The notes under the pieces: model-generated
Told to the model about the DNA's origin: nothing
Databases searched by the model: none
The model's input: only the letters and a program-made list of their open reading frames with translations
Made by a program: the position numbers and the translations under genes
Shown: positions 1 to 7,401 of the stretch, in pieces
Layout of the letters: the number at the start of each line of letters is the position of its first letter
Numbering within the stretch: position 1 is the first letter of the stretch
Assembly (NCBI GenBank): GCA_001570385.1
Contig: BBYL01000009.1
Coordinates: 1-64,000 of the forward strand
Direction: 5' to 3'
DNA length: 64,000 nt
Source: Microtetraspora glauca
GTDB taxonomy: Bacteria > Actinomycetota > Actinomycetes > Streptosporangiales > Streptosporangiaceae

Positions 1-466
1 CGGCCCGACGTCACTCGCTTGTGATCTTTTCCGGCCCCCTTGAAGGGATATCGACGGCCGGGGCGTGCCGCGCCCCGGCCGCGTGCTGGTGGGCACGCAC
101 CACCGTGGAGTCAGCGCTCACCGTCCAATCATCCCCCTCGGCCTCGTCACACCCCGCCCGCAGCTCATCCAGGATCCGTTCCCACGTTCCGTCCAATGAC
201 CAGCGGCGATGCCGGTTGTAGACCGTCTTCCAGTTCCCGTAACACGGCGGCAGATCCCGCCACACGGTTCCTGTCCGCGTCCGGTGGAAGATCCCGTTGA
301 GCACAGTCCGGTGGTCGTTCCACCGCGCGCCCCAGCCCGTGCTCACTGGTAGCAACGGCCCCAGCCGCGCCCACTCCTCATCGGTCAGATCGTGACGTTT
401 CAGGCGTTCCTCATCCACACTGATGATCTACACCAAACCGGCACCAAAGATCACGGGACACGCCCT
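1..466 (-). mobile_element. IS5-family insertion sequence, cut by the left edge of the window
   Basis: The element reads leftwards and runs out of the window. Its upstream end lies near 466: the minus strand begins AGGGCGTGTCCCGTGATC, the kind of terminal inverted repeat seen in actinobacterial IS5 elements, about 50 bp before the transposase start. The sequence at the edge is CCTAGG, consistent with insertion at a CTAG or TA target. The other end and second repeat are outside the window, so completeness cannot be judged. Confidence 0.7.
11..418 (-). CDS. IS5-family transposase, first frame (DUF4096-type N-terminal domain)
   Basis: This 135-residue frame carries the typical IS5 N-terminal region: LTDEEWARLGPLLP near the start, then the FHRTRTGTVWRDLPP segment and a TVSADSTVVRAHQHAAG segment containing the first DDE-region aspartate. 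It starts at a GTG at 418 and stops 11 bases from the window edge, before the second half of the catalytic domain. Many IS5 relatives use two overlapping frames joined by frameshifting, and an A-rich stretch lies close to the stop, so the rest is probably encoded beyond the edge in another frame. It could also simply be broken. Confidence 0.8.
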   Translation of the reverse strand: MDEERLKRHDLTDEEWARLGPLLPVSTGWGARWNDHRTVLNGIFHRTRTGTVWRDLPPCYGNWKTVYNRHRRWSLDGTWERILDELRAGCDEAEGDDWTVSADSTVVRAHQHAAGARHAPAVDIPSRGPEKITSE

Positions 467-1634
467 AGGGCTGGGGTGTCCACTTCTGTGATCTCACTCG
501 GGCGGTGAAGGCCTCGATGGCGTCGACGACCGCCTCGAAGCGGACCGAGTGGTACAGGTCGAAGGCGTGATTGCCGCCACGCAGCTCGGCGTAGACGACG
601 GGGGCGGCCGAGGTCGCGCGTAGCCGGTCGGCGAATTCCCTGGCCTCGGCCACGGGCACCAGCGGGTCCAGATCGCCATGGGCCACGAGGAACGGCGGCG
701 CGTCCGGTGCGATGTGGGCCAGCGGCGAGGACTCGGGGCCCTGGCCGAAGTAGGTGCCGTACCAGCCGTTCAGGTAGATGGCCCCGGTCACGGAGGTGTC
801 CGCGTCCTCGAAGCCAGGCTGGAAGGCGGGGTCGTTCTGGGTGAGCGCGGCCAGCGCCGCCATGTGCCCGCCCGCCGAGCTGCCCGCGACGAACAGCGTC
901 GAGGGGTCGGCGCCGTGCTCGTGGGCGTGCTCGCGTACCCAGGCGATGATTTTCTTGAGGTCGATCAGGTGGTCGGGGTGCTGGGCCTGGGGCCGGAGCC
1001 GGTAGTTGGCGCTGATGCACACCCAGCCCTGGCCGGCGAGGTGGTAGAGCAGGGGAAGCGACTGGCTGTTCTTGTGGCCGCCGGAGTAGGTGCCGCCGTG
1101 CAGGTGGATCATGACGGGCGCGCCCTGCGGGCGCGAGCGGTGGTGGTAGAGGTCGAGCAGGTTGCGGCGGCCGGCGTCGCCGTAGGAGAGGTTGGCCACG
1201 CGCCGGACGTCCATGCGGCGCTTGACGATGGGCAGGAACAGGATGCGGGCCCACGGCGGACGGCGGCGCAGCCCTTCGGCGAGGTCGGTGTCGATGGCGG
1301 CGCGCCACCCCGCGCCCAGGCCCGCGTCCATCGCGCGCTCGATCCTGGCCCGCTCGCCCAGGCCGCGGGAGGCGATGACCGCGAGCCCGATCGTGGTCAC
1401 GGCGGCCAGGGCGACGATCGCCCAGCCGCCCGCCGAGTGGATGTCACCCTCGGCGAACGCCAGCGCCGTCGGGGCCAGCAGCAGCCAGAAGAAGGCCGCG
1501 AACGGCAGTTCGTTGGCGGCCAGCCCGAAGAAGTAGCTCACCCGGCCGAGCGGGCTCCACCCCGGCACCGGCCGCAGCGCGAACAGCGTCCCGATCGCGA
1601 CGAGCGCCACAGGGATCAGATAACCGACAGGCAC
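465..1634 (-). CDS. membrane-anchored alpha/beta hydrolase (HSL-like esterase/lipase)
   Basis: A 389-residue protein. Three hydrophobic segments at about 4-22, 43-62 and 71-89 anchor it in the membrane, followed by a hormone-sensitive-lipase-type esterase domain. Visible landmarks are the oxyanion-hole HGG (179-181), the nucleophile motif GSSAG with Ser253, the acid in GDLDPLV (Asp323) and His356 in GGNHAFD. It should hydrolyse short or medium acyl esters at the membrane; the substrate is unknown. I chose the GTG at 1634 because GGAG precedes it by 5 bases; the open frame continues far upstream but runs antisense to the LysR gene. The TAG stop sits on the IS5 boundary, so the last few residues may have been altered by the insertion. 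Confidence 0.8.
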   Translation of the reverse strand: MPVGYLIPVALVAIGTLFALRPVPGWSPLGRVSYFFGLAANELPFAAFFWLLLAPTALAFAEGDIHSAGGWAIVALAAVTTIGLAVIASRGLGERARIERAMDAGLGAGWRAAIDTDLAEGLRRRPPWARILFLPIVKRRMDVRRVANLSYGDAGRRNLLDLYHHRSRPQGAPVMIHLHGGTYSGGHKNSQSLPLLYHLAGQGWVCISANYRLRPQAQHPDHLIDLKKIIAWVREHAHEHGADPSTLFVAGSSAGGHMAALAALTQNDPAFQPGFEDADTSVTGAIYLNGWYGTYFGQGPESSPLAHIAPDAPPFLVAHGDLDPLVPVAEAREFADRLRATSAAPVVYAELRGGNHAFDLYHSVRFEAVVDAIEAFTARVRSQKWTPQP

Positions 1635-1793
1635 CGAATCTCCAAAGTCGGCAGTTTTTCCTGCACTGCCTTCGAACACACCCACATTTGGGACGTTCTG
1701 CGCGCCCCAGCCTCCCCGACCCACCCGCGTCACATCAACGACGGATCCGATAACGTCTTTTAACTCTGAGGTGAAGAATTCGGAGGCCTGCCC

Positions 1794-2681
1794 ATGGAGA
1801 TGCGAGAGATCGAGATCTTTCTGACGGTGGCCGAAGAGCTGCACTTCAGCCGCACGGCCGAGCGGCTGGGCATCAGCCCGGCCCGCGTCAGCCAAACGAT
1901 CAAAAAGCAGGAGCGGCGCATCGGCGCGCCCCTGTTCGACCGCACCACCCGAGCCGTCCGCCTCTCCCCGCTCGGTGAGCAGCTGTACCAAGCGCTCAAG
2001 GGTGGCTACCGGCAGATCATGCAAGGGATCGCGACTGCTCAGGCCACCGCCAACGGCACCGCGGGAACGCTGACCCTCGGCACCCTCGGCCCGCAGTCCA
2101 CGCAGATCAAGAACGTTCTCGACCTGTTCCTGGCCCGCCACCCAAACGCCCGCCTCCAGCACCGCGAGATCCAGCCGGCCTCCCCTCTGGACCTGCTTAA
2201 GTCGGGCGAGCTGGACGTGGCGCACCTGTGGCTACCGATCCGCGAGCCCGAACTGACCATCAGACCGACCCCGTACACCTCCGACGTGCTGCTGATGGTC
2301 TCTGCCGACCACCCCTACGCGGAACGGGACACCATCTGCCTGGAGGACCTCGGCGACTGCACCGTGGTCGAAGGCCAGTCGATCCCCTCCTACATGGAGG
2401 AGATCTTCAACCCCCACCACACCCCTTCCGGCCGCCCCATCCGCCGCGGCCACAAAGTCACCACCTGGCATGAGACACTCAGCGCTGTCTCCTCAGGCCA
2501 GGCCACCGCCGGAGTCACCGCCGAGGCCGCAGCCTTCTACCCCTGGCCCAGCCTCGCCTTCGTCCCCATCCACGATGCCCCCCTGTGCCAGTGGGCCTTC
2601 GTCTGGCGTACATCGAGCGAGACCCCACTCATCCGCGCATTCGCCCAAGCAGCCGCCGACGCCCAGCAACCGACGGGGTAG
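1794..2681 (+). CDS. LysR-family transcriptional regulator
   Basis: A 295-residue LysR protein. The N-terminal winged helix-turn-helix (about residues 1-60, EIEIFLTVAEELHFSRTAE and an ARVSQTIKKQE recognition region) is followed by the periplasmic-binding-like effector domain. GGAGG lies 8 bases before the ATG. It is divergent from the membrane esterase with about 160 bp between the starts, the usual arrangement for a LysR protein controlling its neighbour, so the esterase is its likely target (inference). The effector cannot be told from sequence. Confidence 0.9.
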   Translation: MEMREIEIFLTVAEELHFSRTAERLGISPARVSQTIKKQERRIGAPLFDRTTRAVRLSPLGEQLYQALKGGYRQIMQGIATAQATANGTAGTLTLGTLGPQSTQIKNVLDLFLARHPNARLQHREIQPASPLDLLKSGELDVAHLWLPIREPELTIRPTPYTSDVLLMVSADHPYAERDTICLEDLGDCTVVEGQSIPSYMEEIFNPHHTPSGRPIRRGHKVTTWHETLSAVSSGQATAGVTAEAAAFYPWPSLAFVPIHDAPLCQWAFVWRTSSETPLIRAFAQAAADAQQPTG

Positions 2682-2837
2682 CATCCCCCAGGTAGCCGAT
2701 CCGTTGGCTTCGGCCCGGGCGCTGCGGATGTCGGGATTCGATGGTTCCCTACACACCCGACCTGGGCCCACAGACCCTCCGGAAGCCCGGGCATCGAGCG
2801 ACGAACGATCCCGTTGAGTAGCCGGTTCGGCATGTGA

Positions 2838-2970
2838 CCTCTTTCCGGTGTCCTGCAGTACCGCGTCGACCAACTCGAACGGTGGGTGCTGGGTCAGCTC
2901 TCCCAGATGGCCGGGTGCGAAGACTCCGCCGGCGACCGTGAGGGTGCGGGTGAGGGTGATCGAGGCAGAT
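2838..2970 (-). pseudogene. remnant of the N-terminus of an IS4-family transposase
   Basis: Read on the minus strand, this stretch encodes ITLTRTLTVAGGVFAPGHL followed by GELTQ and PFELVDAVL, the characteristic beginning of actinobacterial IS4-family transposases. The similarity stops near 2838 and no ends of the element are recognisable. It lies in the otherwise non-coding 2682-3106 interval; I see nothing else coding in that interval. Confidence 0.6.
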
Positions 2971-3049
2971 CCGGCGTGCGGCAGCCCCCTAGGGAATCCC
3001 GGGATCCACCGTGCGGAATCGACGAGTCAATGCGGCCGGCCGTGGGCGT

Positions 3050-3096
3050 TTGCCGGTTCATTCTAACGATGTTAGATTCTGTCTAACGATGTTAGA
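3050..3096 (+). promoter_or_regulatory. promoter with tandem palindromic TetR operators
   Basis: A -35 TTGCCG (3050-3055) and a -10 TAGATT (3073-3078) are separated by 17 bp. The 15-bp palindrome TCTAACGATGTTAGA occurs twice, at 3062-3076 and 3082-3096, exactly 20 bp apart; the first lies in the spacer and -10, the second covers the transcription start region. The ribosome binding site AAAGGAAGG follows directly. The downstream TetR protein almost certainly binds here and represses its own operon. Confidence 0.8.
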
Positions 3097-3106
3097 AAGG
3101 AAGGTC

Positions 3107-3682
3107 ATGAGCCCGGCCGCACGCCTCGACGCCGATTCGATCCTTGGTGCCGTGTTCGACATCCTCGACAAGGAAGGCATCGCCGCGCTCTCGATGCGCA
3201 CATTGGCCGCACGCCTCGACGTCAAGGCCGCGTCGCTCTACTACCACGTACCGAACAAGGCCGCGCTGCTCCAAATGGTCGCGGATCGGATCGCCACTCA
3301 GATCATGGCGACAATCACCCCCGGCCGGGCCTGGCGTGAGCTGTTGGACGGCATCGCACACGACCTGCGGGACATCTTGCGGGCCCACCCCGGCGCCGCC
3401 GCGGTCGCGGCCGTACAGAACGCGTCACCCCACGTGTTCGAGGAGGCCGTCCCCCTTCTGCTGTTCTCGATGCAGTCGGGCCTGCGCCTCACCGATGACG
3501 TGGCGCTTCACCTGGTGCAGTCGCTGTACGTCCTCGTCACCGGCCTCGCTCTCGCCGAGTTCGGCAATGCCCCGGAACCGCCGTACGCTCCGGCCGCCTA
3601 CTACGACGCCTGGTTCGACATCGCCGTCTCGACCTTCCTCGACGGGGTCCAGGCGCGGTACGGCACCGGCGACCACGACTGA
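3107..3682 (+). CDS. TetR-family regulator with a tetracycline-repressor-type C-terminal domain
   Basis: A 191-residue protein. Residues 1-55 form the helix-turn-helix domain (DADSILGAVFDILDKEG, then TLAARLDVKAASLYYHV), a pattern close to TetR itself. The C-terminal helical half is the ligand-binding/dimer domain. I chose the ATG at 3107 because a GGAAGG ribosome site precedes it and the longer open frame would begin upstream of the promoter. Two identical palindromes sit immediately upstream. The next gene, a small membrane protein, begins 30 bp downstream and is probably the regulated function. The inducer is unknown. Confidence 0.85.
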   Translation: MSPAARLDADSILGAVFDILDKEGIAALSMRTLAARLDVKAASLYYHVPNKAALLQMVADRIATQIMATITPGRAWRELLDGIAHDLRDILRAHPGAAAVAAVQNASPHVFEEAVPLLLFSMQSGLRLTDDVALHLVQSLYVLVTGLALAEFGNAPEPPYAPAAYYDAWFDIAVSTFLDGVQARYGTGDHD

Positions 3683-3712
3683 GATCCACAGAGAACCCGA
3701 GGAACCGAAAGC

Positions 3713-4183
3713 ATGCTCCCCGTCGCGCTCTTCCTGCTGATCCTCGCCGACGCCTACTTTCTCTTCACCACACTCGTGGACGTCTTCCCGCTCAACAACG
3801 TGCGGGAGGCGACGAGGTTGGAGAGACGCACGGAGGTGGCCATCAACGGGCCGGTCCTGCTCGTCCCGGCCGTGCTCCTCGCCGTGGCCGCCGCCGCGGA
3901 TCTGCCCGTTCTCGCCTACATCGGAGCGGCTGTCGAACTGCTCATCGTTTTGAGCGGCCTAGCGCTCTGGTGGCTCCCGTACCTGGTCGGGGTTACGGTC
4001 CCGTGGGCGACGGCGGGCACAAGCGAGAGCTGGGCGCAGCTGCACGCCCGGACCTACGCCAAAACGATCATCGTGCTTCCCCCTATCGCTGATCGGCCGC
4101 GCCCCAACGTCGAGCACATGATCCTCCACACGCTCATTCTCGTGGCCGCCATCTGCGCGTTCGTCGCCGCCGGCTCGTTGTAG
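3713..4183 (+). CDS. small multi-pass membrane protein of unknown function
   Basis: A 156-residue protein with about four hydrophobic helices: residues 1-26, two long segments between about 47 and 100, and 136-154. A charged stretch (ATRLERRTEVAING) separates helices one and two. I do not recognise the family. It follows a TetR gene by 30 bp, shares its doubly operated promoter and is closed by a strong terminator, so the pair forms one transcription unit. By context it could be an efflux or membrane-stress protein; nothing in the sequence proves transport. Confidence 0.7.
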   Translation: MLPVALFLLILADAYFLFTTLVDVFPLNNVREATRLERRTEVAINGPVLLVPAVLLAVAAAADLPVLAYIGAAVELLIVLSGLALWWLPYLVGVTVPWATAGTSESWAQLHARTYAKTIIVLPPIADRPRPNVEHMILHTLILVAAICAFVAAGSL

Positions 4184-4233
4184 AAGACCCTGGCCGTCTC
4201 GCCGCGCGCCGAACGCCCGGCCCCCAATCTCAG

Positions 4234-4276
4234 GCGAGACAGGCCCGCTGGAAGCTCCAGCGGGCCTGTCTCGCTT
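4234..4276 (+). terminator. strong hairpin terminator
   Basis: A perfect 19-bp stem (arms 4234-4252 and 4256-4274) with a 3-base loop, followed by a short T-containing run. It lies 50 bp after the small membrane protein gene and closes the TetR/membrane-protein unit. Confidence 0.85.
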
Positions 4277-4499
4277 GTCATGAACCGGGCGCTACGCAGG
4301 CCGAGGGGAGTGTTTCGGCGTTGCCGCCACGCGCCGGGCGGAACGGGCTCGTCATGGACACGCAACTCGCCCCGCGAGTGATGAGGTCTGAGTCCCTCTT
4401 CAGGCCGCTGGCGAAGCAGACAACCCCCTACTTGGAGCTGCCGGCCTCGCCCATGCCGCCTTCATCCCAGGATGGGCAGGAGAACGAGACGATGCCGCT

Positions 4500-4715
4500 G
4501 AACGCATGCGCGCCGCTCGTACCTACGCTCGCCGAGCCAACGCCCCTGCGGAATTTCTCGCCTGGTTGGACGCCGTGGAAGCCGAGTGTGAAACCCGATG
4601 CGGCAACACTAAGCGGGCGTTGCGCCTCATCGGAAACGCCGAGGACATCCTTGCTACTGGGGGCCGGCAGAAACGTTCCCGAATGGTTCGACTGGTTCTC
4701 GGCCACACGGTTGGG
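4500..4715 (+). pseudogene. fragment of a large HTH/TPR-type transcriptional regulator
   Basis: One frame encodes AEFLAWLDAVEAECETRCGN and the following RALRLIGNAEDILATGG, which is then continued one frame away by VPEWFDWFSATRL. This order is typical of the C-terminal repeat part of actinobacterial XRE-type regulators with tetratricopeptide-like repeats. Both ends and the DNA-binding domain are missing and a frameshift lies near 4660, so it is a decayed fragment. The rest of 4280-4960 shows no recognisable gene. Confidence 0.5.
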
Positions 4716-4967
4716 CAGTCACGCCGACGCCGGAGAACGCGAGAAGAGCCCCCAGGTAGTGCGGCGCCAGCGTTGGTCGTTGTCGGATCGACCGCGAACC
4801 CGGACCGGACAGTTCCACTTCTCCGGCCGACTCCCGTCCCGGACGGCGATCGATACGGAGCCTCTACGGGCCTGGCATGGATCTGTACGCGTTCTTGACA
4901 TCCCTCGCGACGGCGGCCGTTCGGCGGGAATCTCGGAAGCGCAGGCCAAAACTTTTAAATCAATTGA

Positions 4968-4996
4968 TTGACTTAAGCTGACTCGACGGATTTACT
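4968..4996 (+). promoter_or_regulatory. probable promoter of the TetR/P450 unit
   Basis: TTGACT (4968-4973) and TTTACT (4991-4996) are separated by 17 bp in an AT-rich patch that stands out from the GC-rich surroundings. It lies 37 bp upstream of the small leader frame at 5033 and is the nearest plausible promoter for the TetR-P450-ferredoxin genes. Confidence 0.45.
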
Positions 4997-5032
4997 TATC
5001 ACACATAAATGGTCAAATCGGGAGGGTTCCAG

Positions 5033-5092
5033 ATGAGTGAAGACGATGGCCTGATGGTCGGCGGGCCGCAGGACGTCCCGGAGCGGTGGTGA
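5033..5092 (+). CDS. possible 19-residue leader peptide ahead of TetR
   Basis: A 19-codon frame (MSEDDGLMVGGPQDVPERW) begins at an ATG preceded by GGGAGGG, the strongest ribosome site in this neighbourhood. Its TGA ends two bases before the likely ATG (5095) of the TetR gene, an arrangement suited to translational coupling. It has no recognisable family and could instead be the residue of an older, longer start of the regulator in a shifted frame. Confidence 0.4.
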   Translation: MSEDDGLMVGGPQDVPERW

Positions 5093-5094
5093 CC

Positions 5095-5766
5095 ATGGCG
5101 GTCCGGGCCGAGCGGGTCAGCGCGACCCGCGAGCAGATCCTCACGGCGGGGGAGCGGCTGTTCGCCGAACACGGGGTGTTCACCGTTTCCAACCGGCGGG
5201 TCAGCGAGGCTGCCGGGCAGGGCAACAACACCGCGGTCGGCTACCACTTCGGGACCAAGGCGGATCTGGTCCGCGCGATCGTGCGCGGGCACGCCGAGCG
5301 GATGGAGGTCGTCCGCCGCCGGATGCTTGCCGAGATCGACGGCTCCACCGAGGTGCGGGACTGGGTGGCCTGCCTGGTACGCCCGCTCACCGAACATCTG
5401 GCCGCGTTGGGGAACCCCACCTGGTTCGCCCGCTTCGGCGCCCAGGTGATGACCGACCCCGCGCTGCGCGAAATCATGATCGTCGAGGCGCTCACCTCGC
5501 CCACGCTGCTCCGGACCCTCGATGGGCTGAACGCCTGCCTGCCCAGGCTGCCGGTCGAGGTGCGGGCCGAGCGCGGCGAGATGACCAGCCAGTTGATGGT
5601 GCACATCTGCGCCGAGCGCGAGCGCGCCCTCGCCGAGGGACGGCCGACCCCCCGATCCACCTGGCACGACGCCGCGACCGGCCTGGTCGACGCGATCACC
5701 GGCCTGTGGGCGGCGCCCGTCACCCCGGGCGGGGAGACGCCCCGGAGCGGCCAGGTATCGACATGA
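5095..5766 (+). CDS. TetR-family regulator beside the P450 genes
   Basis: A 223-residue TetR protein. The N-terminal domain (VSATREQILTAGERLFAEHG, then AVGYHFGTKADLV) is the helix-turn-helix; the C-terminal part resembles TetR_C domains of large actinobacterial paralogue groups. Starts are ambiguous: GTG at 5086 and 5089 and ATG at 5095 are in frame, and I favour 5095 because a well-translated leader frame stops just before it. It is followed by a 12-codon frame, a P450 and a ferredoxin on the same strand and probably controls them. Confidence 0.8.
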   Translation: MAVRAERVSATREQILTAGERLFAEHGVFTVSNRRVSEAAGQGNNTAVGYHFGTKADLVRAIVRGHAERMEVVRRRMLAEIDGSTEVRDWVACLVRPLTEHLAALGNPTWFARFGAQVMTDPALREIMIVEALTSPTLLRTLDGLNACLPRLPVEVRAERGEMTSQLMVHICAERERALAEGRPTPRSTWHDAATGLVDAITGLWAAPVTPGGETPRSGQVST

Positions 5767-5801
5767 AGATCAGCGTGGACGAGGCAGCCGAGAGCGCCTG
5801 A
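5763..5801 (+). pseudogene. 12-codon remnant resembling the start of a ferredoxin gene
   Basis: An ATG overlaps the TetR stop (ATGA) and opens a frame reading MKISVDEAAESA before a stop. The first six residues match the usual beginning of P450-associated 3Fe-4S ferredoxins (compare MKIVID in the real ferredoxin at 7168), after which all cysteines are missing. It looks like a ferredoxin gene collapsed by an internal deletion, but it is too short for certainty. Confidence 0.35.
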
Positions 5802-5900
5802 GCGCTGCCTCCACCGCCGCGGGCGGACCGGAGCCATGCCGTCCGGCCTCGTTCCGTGCCGACCCCTTGTGAGCCGACCCGTTGTGAAAGGACGCAAGCG

Positions 5901-7118
5901 ATGACCGAAACCGTGAATCCGGCCGAGGTTCCGCAGTTCCCCGGCGCCCGGGCGGCGCGCTGCCCGTTCGACCCGCCGCCGGTCCTGCACGCGTTGCAGG
6001 AGCAGGGACCGCTGGCGAAGGTCAAGGTGTGGGACGGCAGCACGCCGTGGCTGGTGACCCGCTATGAAGAGCAGCGGGCGCTGCTCGCCGACCCGAGGGT
6101 CAGCGCCGACGTCACTCGCCCCGGCTACCCCAGATCGGCCCCGGTCGCGTCCAGGAACGGCTCGGCCATCAGCTTCATCCTGATGGACGATCCCGAGCAC
6201 GCCCGGCTGCGCCGCATGGTGCAGGCGCCGTTCACCGTCCGGCGGATCGAGACGCTGCGCCCGGCCGTGCAGAAGATCGTGGACGGCCTGATCGACGACA
6301 TGCTGGCCGGTCCGAGCCCGGTGGACCTGGTCGAGGCGTTCGCCCTGCCGGTGCCGTCCCTGGTGATCTGCGAGCTGCTCGGCGTCCCCTACGCCGACCA
6401 CGAGTTCTTCCAGGACAACAGCAAGATCCTCATCCGGCGTGAGGCCGACCCAGAGGAGCGCGCTGCCGCGTTCGCCCAGCTGGTCGGATACCTGGACGAC
6501 CTGGTCGGGCAGAAGCTCGACCATCCCGGCGAGGACCTGCTCTCCCGGCTGGCCGAGCGGATCAAGGCCGGCGAGCTGACCCGGCCGGAGGCCGCCCGGA
6601 TGGGCGTGCTGCTGCTGGTCGCCGGACACGAGACCACGGCGAACATGATCGCGCTCGGCACGCTCGCCCTGCTGGAGCACCCCGACCAACTCGACCTGCT
6701 CCGCCGTACGGACGATCCGAAGCTGATCGCCGGGGCGGCGGAGGAGCTGCTGCGCTACCTCAACATCACGCACAGCGGACGCCGCCGGGTCGCCCTGGAG
6801 GACATCGAGATCGGCGGCCAGGTCATCCGCGCCGGCGACGGGCTGATCCTGGCCAACGACATCGGCAATCGCGACCCCGCGGCCTTCCCGGACCCCGACC
6901 GCCTGGACCTGCGGCGCGACGCCCGCCGTCACGTCGCCTTCGGCTTCGGCGTTCACCAGTGCCTGGGCCAGCCGCTGGCCCGCATGGAGTTGCAGGTCGC
7001 CTACGGCACGCTCTACCGGCGCGTGCCCACGCTGCGGCTGGCCACGGAGCTGGAGCGGATCCCGTTCAAGCACGACGGCCAGGTCTACGGCGTCTACGAG
7101 CTCCCCGTGGCCTGGTGA
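5901..7118 (+). CDS. cytochrome P450, CYP105-like
   Basis: A 405-residue class I P450 monooxygenase. The I-helix oxygen-activation motif AGHETT is at 241-246, the K-helix ExxR pair at Glu282/Arg285, and the heme-binding region FGFGVHQCLG contains the proximal Cys354. The segment ISFILMDDPEHARLRR is typical of the CYP105 and related actinobacterial families that hydroxylate or demethylate varied small molecules. The ATG at 5901 is preceded by AAAGGA. A matching ferredoxin lies 49 bp downstream; the ferredoxin reductase must come from elsewhere. The substrate is not predictable. Confidence 0.93.
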   Translation: MTETVNPAEVPQFPGARAARCPFDPPPVLHALQEQGPLAKVKVWDGSTPWLVTRYEEQRALLADPRVSADVTRPGYPRSAPVASRNGSAISFILMDDPEHARLRRMVQAPFTVRRIETLRPAVQKIVDGLIDDMLAGPSPVDLVEAFALPVPSLVICELLGVPYADHEFFQDNSKILIRREADPEERAAAFAQLVGYLDDLVGQKLDHPGEDLLSRLAERIKAGELTRPEAARMGVLLLVAGHETTANMIALGTLALLEHPDQLDLLRRTDDPKLIAGAAEELLRYLNITHSGRRRVALEDIEIGGQVIRAGDGLILANDIGNRDPAAFPDPDRLDLRRDARRHVAFGFGVHQCLGQPLARMELQVAYGTLYRRVPTLRLATELERIPFKHDGQVYGVYELPVAW

Positions 7119-7167
7119 CCGACGTCACCGGCCCGGCATCCCCATCGGCGGAAGGTGAGAGGAACCC

Positions 7168-7362
7168 GTGAAGATAGTCATCGACCAGGACAGGTGCATC
7201 GCCTCCGGGCAGTGTGTGTCCGCCGTCGGCGAGGTGTTCGACCAGCGCGACGAGGACGGCGTCGTGGTGCTGCTCGACCCCACCCCGCCCGCCGACCTGG
7301 CCGCCGCCGTCCGGCAGGCCGCGGCCGTGTGCCCCGCGCGGGCCATCCGCGTCGAGGAGTAG
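7168..7362 (+). CDS. P450-partner ferredoxin, 3Fe-4S type
   Basis: A 64-residue ferredoxin. Cysteines at 10 and 16 (CIASGQC) and the late Cys in VCPARAI are the three ligands of a [3Fe-4S] cluster; the residue where a fourth cysteine would sit in 4Fe-4S proteins is not Cys. It starts at a GTG with GAGAGGA upstream and follows the P450 gene by 49 bp. It passes electrons from an NAD(P)H reductase to the P450. Confidence 0.92.
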   Translation: MKIVIDQDRCIASGQCVSAVGEVFDQRDEDGVVVLLDPTPPADLAAAVRQAAAVCPARAIRVEE

Positions 7363-7401
7363 GGGGCCACCGGCGGCGCGGCCGCGTCCGCGGCACAGGT
7401 G

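Noticed and set aside
18-466. Possible complete IS5 within the window
   Set aside because: The second terminal repeat and the rest of the transposase are not present; the element runs off the left edge.
1635-2225. The esterase frame stays open for nearly 200 codons upstream on the minus strand
   Set aside because: It runs antisense through the LysR gene, has no membrane or enzyme features there, and a good GTG with GGAG exists at 1634.
4321-4971. A 216-codon plus-strand frame
   Set aside because: Only its middle matches a known protein, as the shifted second half of a regulator remnant; the rest is composition-driven.
5241-7073. A 610-codon minus-strand frame opposite the TetR and P450 genes
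   Set aside because: It is the GC-rich antisense shadow of two well-supported genes and has no family features.
5033-7362. TetR, P450 and ferredoxin as part of an antibiotic gene cluster
   Set aside because: No polyketide, peptide, terpene or RiPP core gene lies within reach; the neighbours are catabolic.
7381-7394. GCCGCG/CGCGGC as a terminator between the ferredoxin and the small membrane gene
   Set aside because: The loop would be two bases and there is no tail; short GC palindromes are expected by chance here.
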